From Candidatus Fukatsuia endosymbiont of Tuberolachnus salignus (GTDB lineage: Bacteria; Pseudomonadota; Gammaproteobacteria; Enterobacterales; Enterobacteriaceae): a stretch of DNA of 64,000 nucleotides. Shown in pieces: positions 8,200-17,280 of the stretch (its first letter is position 1; each line of letters starts with the position of its first letter). A program made the position numbers and the translations under genes. Under the pieces are notes generated by a model. That model was not told where the DNA came from. It made no database searches and worked only from the letters and a program-made list of their open reading frames with translations. The stretch is taken from the NCBI RefSeq assembly GCF_964030845.1, contig NZ_OZ034983.1, positions 2,170,001 through 2,234,000 on the forward strand, read 5' to 3'.

Positions 8200-10473
8200 C
8201 TACTCATAATGTTCTCTAACACCAAACCACTGGTGGTACCAACGGGGCATTAATTGCTCGCGATAACCACTTATACGCCACTTATCATCGAAGAAAAACA
8301 GACTGAGTTGCCCAGAAACGGAGGTATCACGCCAGATAATGTTATTTTTCCTGTAGCGAAGGACAATTTTTCTTGCTGGCAATCGCCATGGGCTGTAACG
8401 TGCTACAGATGCAAAGGCTAATTCGGGTTTCACTGCGCGTAAAAATGGTGGTGTAGATGAAGTTTGGCTACCATGATGAGGAACCTGTAAAATGGTTGAA
8501 GTCAGTTTATTACCGAGTTCTTGTACTAGCTGATATTCTCCACTTTTTTCCAAATCACCGGTCAATAAGATGCTGTGTTTACCATCGTTAATACGGACAA
8601 CACAAGAGTCATCATTTTTACCTCTCTGCATCAGATCATGCGGCCAAAGTACTTCAAAATGCAAACCCTGCCATTGCCAGTTATCTCCTTGTCGGCAAGG
8701 GATAAATTGTTGCCGTTGTGATCCGTTTATAGCCGGAAAAAAGGGAGCACGTATCATCGCCTGCGGGAAGGCAGCCATGAGTTCAGACAAGCCACCACTA
8801 TGATCCTTATGATCATGGCTGATGATAATTTGTTCTACATTAAGGGCGTGCCAACTAAGATAGGGCAATATTGCTCTTGATGCCATGCTACCGGTTTTCC
8901 AACGCATTCCTGTATCGAATATTATCGCTTTGCCGTGGCGTTCAATTATCACAGCCAAACCATGCCCAACATCTAACATATCAACTCGCCAGCGATACTC
9001 CTGAGGACGGTAGGAAAATAGCCACAGAACAAGGCATAGTGTTAGCACTGCAATTGTGTGACTACGCCACCATTGAAAACGCCAAATAATCACTGCCAAC
9101 CATCCACTACAGCTGATTAATACCGCATTTTTGCCAACGGTGAGCCAGCTTTTTTGTAGTACATTCAAAGGAAAAAATACCACACTAATAGACAAATCCG
9201 CGAGATACCATAACCACGATGTTATCACCGGGATAAAACTCGTTACTAACGCCATTAAAACTATTGGCACGGTGATGAAAGATATGATCGGCACTGCCCA
9301 CAAATTGGCGACCAAAGAGGAAATGTTCAGACCATGAAATAAGCCAACTTGTAACGGCATCAGCAATAACATCATGCCTAATTGCAAATGCAGCCAACGT
9401 CGTGCCAATCCGCGCCAACTTTTTTGTTGGTTCAATGTTAGTGGCATCCAGTACCACCAAAAAATGAGTGCGGCTACGGCTAAACAGGATAACCAAAAAC
9501 TGTCTGATAATACTGCCAACGGATCGGTGATGAGTATCAGACTGAGTGTCCATATCCAAACCTGCCATGCACTGGATAGGATACCGAAACGGCGTAATGC
9601 TAGCCATAGTGTTAACGCTAGTGCTGCTCTTAATGTAGGAGGACTCGCGCCCGCCAGCCAAACATAAGATATCGCTAGCAACCATGAAAACAGCAGAGGA
9701 AAACCCAAGCCTATCCAATGAACTGGAAAAGAAAATTGCAATGCCCTGGCAAGTAATGCACCGAAGAGTGCTGCAATAGCAATGTGCAGTCCTGAAATAG
9801 CCATCAGATGAGCTGTGCCTGTTTGCCGCAATTGTTGCCAATTTTGTTGATTAAGCAAAGCTCGTTCACCAAATGCCAACGCTAATAAAATGGCTCGATG
9901 GTCATAGGTGCTAATTTGCTGCTGAATCATAGTGACAATTTTTTGACGTAAATTACAGCTATTATCAATCGGCTCAGCACTGATGATCTTCCCTGACAGT
10001 GGTTGTCGATTCGCTATTGCCCAACGTTGGCTATCAAATCCTCCCTGATTAAGTAAACTATGTGTGGGGCGCATGCGTAATTTAAATCGCCATTGCTGCC
10101 CCGCACAAAATGGTTTCAAGCCGTTCTGCCAAATTACAAATACGCCTACTGGTGGGAACAGGTATTTTCCCTCAAGTTGATTAATTGCTAATAAAACCTT
10201 CTGTTCATCATGATGAGATAGATTGATACTTTTAACCGTTGCAATGACCTGTTTATCGCCCTGAGATAAGGTATTAGTTTGCGTTAGCAAGGCGGTTCCA
10301 TGCCAGCATCCCCAAAGGAAACTGATGATCGCCAAAGCAAAGTACCAGCATATCAGATTACGGCTAAGCCACAGGACTATGACCAATACTGCCAAAACCC
10401 AAAATAATCTTTGTTCTGGTAACTGCGGTAAAAGAATCAGCGGTAACATTCCGCAAACAACGGCGATTGCCAT
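8200..10473 (-). CDS. comEC: ComEC/Rec2-family membrane protein (YcaI)
   Basis: ComEC proteins form the inner-membrane channel for single-stranded DNA in naturally competent bacteria; enteric homologues are conserved but their use is unclear. The protein has 757 residues (E. coli YcaI 754). It has N-terminal membrane helices, the Competence core with GTAHLMAISGLHIAI, further helices, and a C-terminal metallo-beta-lactamase-fold domain with DVGHGLAVII and the metal-binding signature ISHDHKDHSGG. It is first in comEC-msbA-lpxK. No frameshift is seen, notable for a large non-essential gene in a decaying genome. Confidence 0.94.
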   Translation of the reverse strand: MAIAVVCGMLPLILLPQLPEQRLFWVLAVLVIVLWLSRNLICWYFALAIISFLWGCWHGTALLTQTNTLSQGDKQVIATVKSINLSHHDEQKVLLAINQLEGKYLFPPVGVFVIWQNGLKPFCAGQQWRFKLRMRPTHSLLNQGGFDSQRWAIANRQPLSGKIISAEPIDNSCNLRQKIVTMIQQQISTYDHRAILLALAFGERALLNQQNWQQLRQTGTAHLMAISGLHIAIAALFGALLARALQFSFPVHWIGLGFPLLFSWLLAISYVWLAGASPPTLRAALALTLWLALRRFGILSSAWQVWIWTLSLILITDPLAVLSDSFWLSCLAVAALIFWWYWMPLTLNQQKSWRGLARRWLHLQLGMMLLLMPLQVGLFHGLNISSLVANLWAVPIISFITVPIVLMALVTSFIPVITSWLWYLADLSISVVFFPLNVLQKSWLTVGKNAVLISCSGWLAVIIWRFQWWRSHTIAVLTLCLVLWLFSYRPQEYRWRVDMLDVGHGLAVIIERHGKAIIFDTGMRWKTGSMASRAILPYLSWHALNVEQIIISHDHKDHSGGLSELMAAFPQAMIRAPFFPAINGSQRQQFIPCRQGDNWQWQGLHFEVLWPHDLMQRGKNDDSCVVRINDGKHSILLTGDLEKSGEYQLVQELGNKLTSTILQVPHHGSQTSSTPPFLRAVKPELAFASVARYSPWRLPARKIVLRYRKNNIIWRDTSVSGQLSLFFFDDKWRISGYREQLMPRWYHQWFGVREHYE

Positions 10474-10558
10474 TCGATCTAATGATAGAACAATAAATAA
10501 TACCTCCTCTGTTTGGTATTACATGGTGTTTATATACGATCAAGCCATACGGTTTGTA

Positions 10559-10712
10559 AGAACCTGTTCGAAATCTCTTGTGCTCGCCGTGTTTTGGTCA
10601 AATAATTCGTCAAAAATGCGCTCAAAATGCTCATTGACCCTATGTAAACTGTGCTTTTTCGCCCATTTTTTCCTCATCTGAGCGTCACTCAAAAAGATTT
10701 GGAACAGGCTCT
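10559..10712. repeat. Repeat A, full copy (inverted) upstream of comEC
   Basis: This copy is inverted relative to the others, reading AGAACCTGTTCGAAATCTCT at the left and ending at GATTTGGAACAGGCTCTCA. It carries the complement of the AATGAGCATTTTGAGCGCAT block. Together with the repeat B copy at 10932 it fills much of the comEC-cyaA gap, a join between two normally unlinked chromosomal blocks. Confidence 0.85.
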
Positions 10713-10931
10713 CAGCACCTGTATAGCGGTACGGTGTAATTTTGATTACATAATGAATACTATTCAGTATAAATATACGACACGACTTATCTTTATGCTG
10801 TAATTAGAATAGAATCGTTCTGCTATATGAAGGAGTGGATTGAGTTTCTGATAGTGGTTGTTTTTTTGCTAGTAGCAAAATTGAATAGTTCGAGCCAGCT
10901 CGAAATTTATTTGAGTGAGTTACAAACTTAT
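10713..10931. other. Non-coding stretch between repeats A and B
   Basis: AT-rich sequence between comEC and cyaA with no supportable gene. It presumably holds upstream sequence of comEC, but no clear promoter could be assigned. The leftward frame that crosses 10804-11067 includes repeat B and has no recognisable protein. Confidence 0.4.
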
Positions 10932-11075
10932 TAGACTTCTTGCAAAACTGTCGTTCGTTATGCAAAGCCGAGACATGCAGTGTACAAGCGAATGTATGGA
11001 GGATTGCGAGCACCAGGTAACGCAGAATTTGCAGTACGTCGTTTGCAGTACATAGTAGGTTTTGCAAGAAGTCTA
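10932..11075. repeat. Repeat B, full copy downstream of cyaA
   Basis: About 144 bp, with TAGACTTCTTGCAAAAC at the left and GTTTTGCAAGAAGTCTA at the right and the internal GAGCACCAGGTAACGCAGAA block. It is slightly shorter than the copy at 5223. It ends 6 bases before the cyaA stop codon and marks the comEC/cyaA join. Confidence 0.87.
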
Positions 11076-11080
11076 TTATC

Positions 11081-13642
11081 TCAGTGCAATAGACAGGGCT
11101 CAGATGCTACTGCTGGTTCTGTATGAGCCACATTGACGCACAAATGAGATAAGGCTTCACAATAGAAAGGAACGACCTGATAACCTCCGTCCAATTGTAC
11201 AATCTGGTAGAATAGCGGCAAATTGAAATTAATAAAGTCAGAGCCATAGGTAAAACGATCATGGGAAGATGAATAGCAACGGCTCACATCACATACCAGC
11301 TCTTCTTTGCTTCCTTTACAACGATGATAAACCTCAACCTGGTTAAACTCATCAAGAATATAAATAGTAAAACCTGCTTGATCACCGGTGCTTTCAAAGA
11401 AAAATTGAATAATCCCTTCGCTGGCAAAACCATCAATCACGGGTGGCAAATGCACTTGATCCGCTGCCACTTTTGTCGCCAGGCCGTGTAATTTATTGCT
11501 AGAAATAGCCCGATAAAAATCAATAGCATTTTCTAATTTCTGCACTGAAACATTTAAACGCTCAAAAAATAGGCCCCAAATTTGACCCGCCACCCGTACC
11601 GCTTTAAAACGTCCTAGGTTCTGACGCGTACTAAATAAGCGTAATTCAATACATTCTGATATTAATTGCTGAATACGGGCACGAATCAAACCGCGTAAAT
11701 GTTGGCTATAACAGAAAACGTTAACTGTTTCGGGGGGCGCGGCATCCTGATGCATTTTTCCTAGAATGCTTTTTAGTGCCTCTAATAGAGCCTGCTCACC
11801 ACTGAAATGTAACGTGCGCACTTCATTCCATGAGTTACGGTACAGTAAATCGATACTACCGACCAAACATTGTTTCTGCTGAGAGAAATTGAATACATCA
11901 AGTTTGCGTAAATCAAAATGCTCAGCCTGATGGCCAAAAATCTCGCTGGGATCATTCTCCAAGTTAACAATAATCGCCAGATGGCGAATTTCGCACGGGC
12001 TGCACAGGGCTTTTGGTATAGGGGCAGGTAAACGTAACGGAAACTGTTGGGAAACATCCGCCACCAGCTCTTGCAATTTTACCTTATCGCATAAATTCGT
12101 ACTTTTTATATGTAACTGTGTATTCGCGGTCAGTAACCCATTGAAGTACGCCCAGGCTACCAGCTTACTCAGATGGCCGTCATATTCCAGTGGTTGATGA
12201 CCAACGATACTTGTTATCGAAGGGGCTTGATTATACAGATACCAACCGGCACGATTGACTCGACCAGGCAAAACCTGAATAAAAGTCAGGTGTGATTCAG
12301 ATAAATCCGGCGAAATTTGCGGATTAACCAACGTGACTTTTTCCGGTAGTACTTCAAAAGCAGCGTACAGCTTACGGGTGAGAACCCCGATGTCCTGCGG
12401 GCTAGCGCTAACACTCAAGTTATTACGGCGTGCAAAACAAATAAGATAATGATAGCTTTGCATCATTGCAGCCAACAGCTCGTTATGTACTTCACGCACC
12501 TGTTCGATTTTCCAGTTGGCACGATCATCCAACATCACTAAACGTTGATCACTCCAGCCCCATTTACTCACTAGTTGATTGATAACACCCTGCCGCCAGC
12601 CGTTATTCATCCCATTATCAGCACATCTCTCGCAGATTTTTAAATAAAAACAACGGCGAACCAGATCCAGTCGGACTTTATCATCAATCTGAACAAGATA
12701 ACGGGTCACACGATCGAGCATCATGTAATAGGCATCAAGACCGAAAGCAATAATTTCTTCATTGCACAGGCCGTCATGCAGGCACTGCTTACTTTCCATC
12801 GCCAGAAGCTGAGCATTAGGATATTCCCATGAATAGGCTTCCAACAATAACGTTTTCAGCACTGCCTTATAGGGGGAATCGATGCTTTTATACAATTGCC
12901 ACAAAGTGGCACCAAAATATTCTTCCGCAGACAATGTACTTAAACCGCCCAAATCCAGCCATTCATTGGCAATGATCTCACCTTGCGCATACAAGGATAA
13001 AACATAATCGTCATAATGCTTTTCTTCTTCGACTGGCACCAAATTCCATAAAATACGCTTACCTGCCAAACAAACGGCACTACGATAAAATTCATCCAGT
13101 AACAAAATGTGTTGTGTAGAGCCGCAATCTTCACTGCTCAAACTCCCACAGGCTTGATGATGAAAACGATTTTCATCGATCAAAAAAAAGCTAACCTCTA
13201 CTCCTTGTGTCGCTGCCCATTTTTCCAGTAAATGGCATTTTTGCTGAAGTCGGTGGCGTGCTGTCCTGTCTAACCCTGTTTGATGACAGACCCAAATATC
13301 TAAATCAGAGGTGCTGTTTTGCCCGATAGAAGAGGTACTGCCCATGGAATACATGCCAGCAATCGGTAATTCACCATGAGCCCCCTGTTGCACCGGTTCA
13401 GCGTATCCGGTAACTATCTCCGCTAAATAACGTTGTTGTATTTCATTGAGGGTAAAAAGGCAGATACCGTGGAGAGCATCATCGAGATAACCAGGCATCA
13501 AAGGATGATGATAATGCAGCAAAACAGGTAACAAATGGTAAACTCTTTGGGAGGCAGGCATCATCGCCGCCAAGGCACGATCAACCCGTAATTGGTTTAT
13601 CGTATCCAGCCGTCGTTTTAGTGTCTCGATATAGGGGTACAA
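11081..13642 (-). CDS. cyaA: Class I adenylate cyclase CyaA
   Basis: CyaA makes cyclic AMP for the CRP regulator and is controlled by the sugar phosphotransferase system. The protein has 853 residues (E. coli 848). The N-terminal catalytic part has GSTSSIGQNSTSDLDIWVCH, the nucleotidyltransferase signature with its DxD aspartates; a regulatory C-terminal half follows. The start is TTG (complement at 13640-13642), the unusual start codon also used in E. coli, where it limits translation; MYPYIETLKRRLDTINQLRV fits the family start. It is divergent from hemC, the standard enteric arrangement, but two repeat copies now lie between them. Confidence 0.97.
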   Translation of the reverse strand: MYPYIETLKRRLDTINQLRVDRALAAMMPASQRVYHLLPVLLHYHHPLMPGYLDDALHGICLFTLNEIQQRYLAEIVTGYAEPVQQGAHGELPIAGMYSMGSTSSIGQNSTSDLDIWVCHQTGLDRTARHRLQQKCHLLEKWAATQGVEVSFFLIDENRFHHQACGSLSSEDCGSTQHILLLDEFYRSAVCLAGKRILWNLVPVEEEKHYDDYVLSLYAQGEIIANEWLDLGGLSTLSAEEYFGATLWQLYKSIDSPYKAVLKTLLLEAYSWEYPNAQLLAMESKQCLHDGLCNEEIIAFGLDAYYMMLDRVTRYLVQIDDKVRLDLVRRCFYLKICERCADNGMNNGWRQGVINQLVSKWGWSDQRLVMLDDRANWKIEQVREVHNELLAAMMQSYHYLICFARRNNLSVSASPQDIGVLTRKLYAAFEVLPEKVTLVNPQISPDLSESHLTFIQVLPGRVNRAGWYLYNQAPSITSIVGHQPLEYDGHLSKLVAWAYFNGLLTANTQLHIKSTNLCDKVKLQELVADVSQQFPLRLPAPIPKALCSPCEIRHLAIIVNLENDPSEIFGHQAEHFDLRKLDVFNFSQQKQCLVGSIDLLYRNSWNEVRTLHFSGEQALLEALKSILGKMHQDAAPPETVNVFCYSQHLRGLIRARIQQLISECIELRLFSTRQNLGRFKAVRVAGQIWGLFFERLNVSVQKLENAIDFYRAISSNKLHGLATKVAADQVHLPPVIDGFASEGIIQFFFESTGDQAGFTIYILDEFNQVEVYHRCKGSKEELVCDVSRCYSSSHDRFTYGSDFINFNLPLFYQIVQLDGGYQVVPFYCEALSHLCVNVAHTEPAVASEPCLLH

Positions 13643-13829
13643 GACGTTTCGCCTGATTTTCCAACGCTAAGAAAAAAACTCATGTTTGAGGGATCCGCAT
13701 TGAGTTTAAAGAAACATTTAACTAATTTACGTTTAACTAACTTATGTCTAATTGAGATTTATTTACGTGAAACGTGATCAATCTAACATTTTTTCTTTTA
13801 ATCGTAAAGAAAGCAATGCAAACAACTTC
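13643..13829. other. cyaA upstream region
   Basis: AT-rich non-coding sequence between the cyaA start and the first repeat A copy. Promoter and CRP-site positions of E. coli cyaA lie in the equivalent region, but I cannot name a convincing -35/-10 pair or CRP palindrome here. Confidence 0.3.
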
Positions 13830-13992
13830 TAAGAACTTATTCCAAATCTTCTTGAGCGATGCCCAGACGAGGAAAAACGGGCGAAAGAACGCAGTCTACT
13901 CTTTGTATACAACAAAAGGGACTCAATGAGCATTTTGAACGCGTTTTTAACGAAGTACCAGCAAGCACAAGAGATGTTGAATAGATTCGAAT
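13830..13992. repeat. Repeat A, near-full copy in the cyaA-hemC gap
   Basis: Begins with CTAAGAACTTATTCCAAATC and contains the GAGCGATGCCCAGACGAGGA and CAATGAGCATTTTGAACGCG blocks. It ends in a diverged right terminus (GAGATGTTGAATAGATTCG). Its sub-type AAGTACCAGCAAGC matches the partial copy upstream of msbA. Confidence 0.8.
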
Positions 13993-14038
13993 AAAGTATT
14001 TTGGTGGCGACGCAATGTCAGCCAGTCAATGATAGAAT

Positions 14039-14170
14039 GGACTCTTTGCAAAATCGTAGTTCGTCCTCTTTTTATACAACAAAAGGGAATCAATGAGCAT
14101 TCTGAGCGCGTTTTTGACGAATTATTTGACTCAAACACGGCGAGCACAAGAGATTTCGAACAGGTTCTCA
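14039..14170. repeat. Repeat B fragment joined to repeat A right half, upstream of hemC
   Basis: 14039-14062 resembles the left end of repeat B (CTCTTTGCAAAATCGTAGTTCG). From about 14064 it becomes repeat A: TATACAACAAAAGGGAATCA, then the ATGAGCATTCTGAGCGCG block and the right terminus TTTCGAACAGGTTCTCA. This looks like recombination between one copy of each family. The element ends 30 bases before the hemC start codon, so it sits where the hemC promoter would be expected. Confidence 0.7.
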
Positions 14171-14200
14171 TGGTGGCAGACGGTAAAAACGGTAATAAAT

Positions 14201-15142
14201 ATGTCGAAAACAGTGATCCGTATCGCCACACGGCAAAGCCCGCTTGCAATGTGGCAAGCTTGTTATGTACAGCAGGGCTTACAATCTGCTCATCCGCATT
14301 TGCAAATAGAACTGATATCCATGATCACGCGTGGGGATATTGTTTTGGATACACCCTTGGCAAAAATAGGGGGTAAAGGATTATTCGTTAAGGAACTCGA
14401 ACTAGCACTATTGCAAAATAAAGCTGATATCGCCGTTCATTCCATGAAAGACGTGCCGATCAGCTTACCAGAGGGATTAGGACTCGTGACCTTCTGTGAA
14501 CGGGATGATCCACGTGATGCGTTCGTTGCTAACCATTACGAGCGGCTTGAGCAATTACCTGCTGGCAGTGTCGTCGGCACGTCGAGCCTCCGTCGTCAAT
14601 GTCAAATCCGTAAACATCACCCACATCTTATTGTCCGCGATTTACGTGGTAATCTTGGTACCCGTCTCCGTAAGTTAGATAAAGGGAACTATGACGCCAT
14701 TATTTTAGCTGTAGCCGGTTTGCAACGCCTTGGATTGGCGCATCGTGTCAGCTATTCACTGACTCCAGAAGAGTCACTACCTGCAGTAGGTCAGGGCGTG
14801 ATTGGTATTGAATGCCGCCTGGATGACGATGAGACACGCCAGTTATTGGCACCATTAAACCATCGTCCAACTGAACTGCGAGTCTGTGCTGAACGAGCAC
14901 TCAATATTCGCCTGGAAGGAGGCTGCCAATTACCCGTTGGTAGTTATGCCGAATTGAAAGGCGAGAATTTATGGCTTAGAGCGCTGATCGGAGCGCCAGA
15001 CGGCAGTCAAATTATTTATGGTGAACGCCGTGGACCAGCGAGTTGCGCAGAACAAATCGGCATTGACCTGGCTGATGAATTGCTGTCACGGGGCGCGCGC
15101 GAAATCCTCGCCGCAATTTATCCAAAACCACTGTCACTATGA
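14201..15142 (+). CDS. hemC: HemC, hydroxymethylbilane synthase (porphobilinogen deaminase)
   Basis: HemC joins four porphobilinogen molecules into hydroxymethylbilane for heme synthesis. From the ATG at 14201 (MSKTVIRIATRQSPLAMWQ) the protein is 313 residues, the E. coli length. The substrate-binding region DRGNLGTR-type motif is visible as VRDLRGNLGTRLRKLD. The cysteine that carries the dipyrromethane cofactor is in RLEGGCQLPVGSYA. The same frame stays open upstream to an ATG at 14093 inside repeat A, adding 36 repeat-encoded residues; I reject that start because it lacks family support. It is first in hemCDXY. Confidence 0.97.
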   Translation: MSKTVIRIATRQSPLAMWQACYVQQGLQSAHPHLQIELISMITRGDIVLDTPLAKIGGKGLFVKELELALLQNKADIAVHSMKDVPISLPEGLGLVTFCERDDPRDAFVANHYERLEQLPAGSVVGTSSLRRQCQIRKHHPHLIVRDLRGNLGTRLRKLDKGNYDAIILAVAGLQRLGLAHRVSYSLTPEESLPAVGQGVIGIECRLDDDETRQLLAPLNHRPTELRVCAERALNIRLEGGCQLPVGSYAELKGENLWLRALIGAPDGSQIIYGERRGPASCAEQIGIDLADELLSRGAREILAAIYPKPLSL

Positions 15143-15187
15143 TCTCCTAATATGACCTTGCTAACCTGGGGCGTTCCCGTTAAAACT

Positions 15188-15937
15188 ATGTCAATACCCA
15201 CCATTTTGGTAACCCGGCCTTCTCCTGCGGGTGAACAGTTAGTTAACCGGCTACGTACTCTTGGCCTAATGGCCTATCATGCACCGTTGGTTAACTTGTC
15301 ACCAGGCAACGATTTAACCCGGCTACCCGTGTTGCTACAGGCTATGCAGCCAGGAGATCTGGTTTTTGTACTGTCGCAAAACGCCATTCGTTATATCCAC
15401 CCGCTATTAAACAGAAATAAACTGTCATGGCCGGCTAAGCTGACTTATTATGCTATTGGTCGCAGCACAGCCTTGGCGCTACAGGCTGTCAGCCATTTAC
15501 CGGTAAATTACCCGCTCAATGTTTCCACTAGCGAAGGGCTACTTGCCTTACCTGAATTACAACGAGTTAATGGTAAACAGGCACTACTTCTACGTGGCAA
15601 TGGTGGACGTGCATTACTGGGTGAAACTCTTATCATTCGAGGGGCGAAAGTGAGTTATTGTGAGTGCTATCAACGCAATCCGGTTTATTATGATGCCCAT
15701 AAACAAAGTGCTTACTGGCAACACGCGAGGATTAACACGCTGGTAGTGACTAGCGGCGAAATGTTACAACAACTCTATACTTTAATTCCGGCATATTATC
15801 GTTCTTTTTGGCTGCTCCACTGCCGCATGATAGTCGTCAGCGAACGCTTAGCCGCTTATGCCAACCGGTTGGGTTGGCACGATGTTCGCGTGGCCGAGGG
15901 TGCTGACAATGATGCCTTGATCCGTGAGTTACAATAG
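15188..15937 (+). CDS. hemD: HemD, uroporphyrinogen-III synthase
   Basis: HemD cyclises hydroxymethylbilane with inversion of ring D to give uroporphyrinogen III. I choose the ATG at 15188 (MSIPTILVTRPSPAGEQLVN, 249 residues) because the E. coli protein begins at the same point and has 246 residues. An earlier in-frame ATG at 15152 would add 12 residues. The two-domain fold is suggested by the N-terminal ILVTRPSPAG and the later LLLRGNGGRALLGE and LVVTSGEMLQQL segments. It follows hemC closely. Its TAG stop is followed within a few bases by a full repeat A copy separating it from hemX. Confidence 0.93.
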   Translation: MSIPTILVTRPSPAGEQLVNRLRTLGLMAYHAPLVNLSPGNDLTRLPVLLQAMQPGDLVFVLSQNAIRYIHPLLNRNKLSWPAKLTYYAIGRSTALALQAVSHLPVNYPLNVSTSEGLLALPELQRVNGKQALLLRGNGGRALLGETLIIRGAKVSYCECYQRNPVYYDAHKQSAYWQHARINTLVVTSGEMLQQLYTLIPAYYRSFWLLHCRMIVVSERLAAYANRLGWHDVRVAEGADNDALIRELQ

Positions 15938-15942
15938 ATTTC

Positions 15943-16100
15943 TAAGAACCTGTTCCAAATCTTCTTGAGCGACGCTCAGACGAGGAAAAACGCGCGAAAA
16001 AACGCAGTTTACAGAGGGTCAATGAGCATTTTGAGTGCGTTTTTGACGAATTACTTGACTAAAACACGGTGAGCACAAGAGATTTCGAACAGGTTCTAAG
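15943..16100. repeat. Repeat A, full copy between hemD and hemX
   Basis: A 158-bp copy with both termini: CTAAGAACCTGTTCCAAATC at the left and GATTTCGAACAGGTTCTAAG at the right, i.e. inverted ends of about 20 bp with mismatches. It interrupts an operon that is contiguous in other enterics, so it is an insertion rather than an operon boundary. It may reduce read-through from hemD into hemX. Confidence 0.88.
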
Positions 16101-16138
16101 AAGCCTAGTCTAATCAACCTGACTATGGAGCACCCATT

Positions 16139-17278
16139 ATGACGGAACAAAATACCCAATCTATCCCTATAGAAGGCACCACAACTGTAAAGGAAAAGGT
16201 GCCAAAGAAAGAGCAACAGTCAATAACACGAGAAAAACGTTCGGGGTCTTTAAACCTACTCTTACTGGGCACTGTCATCATCGTACTCGTTAGCACGTTA
16301 AGCACGGGTCTTTATTTTTATCAACAACAACAATTCCAGCAACAGCACGTCACCAATCAATCATTACGCCAAGAGTTAACTCAATTAAAACAGAGCCAAG
16401 CAGAAGACAGAAAACAGTTGGAATTGTTACTACAGCAGCACAGTAAAGCGTTAGAGACATCGAATCGTCAACAAGACTCCTTGACACGTCAACTAAACGA
16501 GTTACAGGAAAAAATCGCCTCTATTTCGAGCAGTGACGCCAAGATCTGGTTACTTGCTCAGGCGGATTTCCTTGTGAAAATGGCTGGGCGTAAACTGTGG
16601 GGGGATCAAGATATTACCAGCGCCGCTATCTTACTGAAAAGTGCTGATGCTAGCCTCGTAGATATGAATGACCCCAGTTTAATCGAAGTACGTCGCGCTA
16701 TCACCGAAGATATCAACACAGTATCCATTATCAATCAGATTGATTTTGATGGCATTATTCTTAAGCTGAATCAACTGGCAAATCAGGTTGATAGCCTCCG
16801 TTTAGCCGATAATAGTACTGATAATCCACCGATGGATGAAGATAACAACGCACTCTCTGGTTCTTTATCTCAATGGCGGCAGAATTTAAATAAAAGCTGG
16901 CAGAATTTTATTACCGATTTTATTAGCATCCGGCGCCGTGATAGCAATGCCGAACCACTATTAGCGCCAAATCAGGATGTTTATTTGCGTGAGAATATCC
17001 GTGCCCGTCTGTTGATAGCAGCCCAGGCTGTTTCTCGTCATCAGGATGAAGTTTATAGACAGTCGCTCGAGACGAGTTCCACCTGGATACGGGCTTACTT
17101 TGATGCTAACGATATCAATAGCAAAACGTTTCTTGCCGAGCTTGATAATCTAAGCCAACAATCGATTTCAACGAATCTACCCGATCATTTAAGAAGCCCA
17201 TCAATTTTAGAAAATTTGATGCAGACCCGTGTCCGTAATCTGCTGGCGCAAACGCCAATGCATTCTCAGGAGCACTAA
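16139..17278 (+). CDS. hemX: HemX, membrane protein of the hem operon
   Basis: HemX is an inner-membrane protein encoded after hemD in enterics; older annotation as a uroporphyrinogen methyltransferase is not well supported and its role is uncertain. The protein has 379 residues (E. coli 393). It shows a charged N-terminus, one membrane helix (LNLLLLGTVIIVLVSTLSTG), a glutamine-rich coiled coil of about 90 residues, and the conserved periplasmic domain containing IWLLAQADFLVKMAGRKLW. A ribosome site (TATGGAG) precedes the ATG at 16139. It ends 2 bases before hemY. Confidence 0.93.
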   Translation: MTEQNTQSIPIEGTTTVKEKVPKKEQQSITREKRSGSLNLLLLGTVIIVLVSTLSTGLYFYQQQQFQQQHVTNQSLRQELTQLKQSQAEDRKQLELLLQQHSKALETSNRQQDSLTRQLNELQEKIASISSSDAKIWLLAQADFLVKMAGRKLWGDQDITSAAILLKSADASLVDMNDPSLIEVRRAITEDINTVSIINQIDFDGIILKLNQLANQVDSLRLADNSTDNPPMDEDNNALSGSLSQWRQNLNKSWQNFITDFISIRRRDSNAEPLLAPNQDVYLRENIRARLLIAAQAVSRHQDEVYRQSLETSSTWIRAYFDANDINSKTFLAELDNLSQQSISTNLPDHLRSPSILENLMQTRVRNLLAQTPMHSQEH

Positions 17279-17280
17279 AC

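Noticed and set aside
10804..11067. Leftward 87-codon frame between comEC and cyaA
   Set aside because: Most of it is repeat B; no recognisable protein and no ribosome site.
14093..14200. Extended HemC start at 14093
   Set aside because: HemC from 14201 has the exact family length and N-terminus; the extension is repeat-derived. Kept as a finding, not as the gene start.
13947..14249. Leftward 100-codon frame in the cyaA-hemC gap
   Set aside because: It lies over two repeat copies and the hemC start; a by-product of the repeat sequence.
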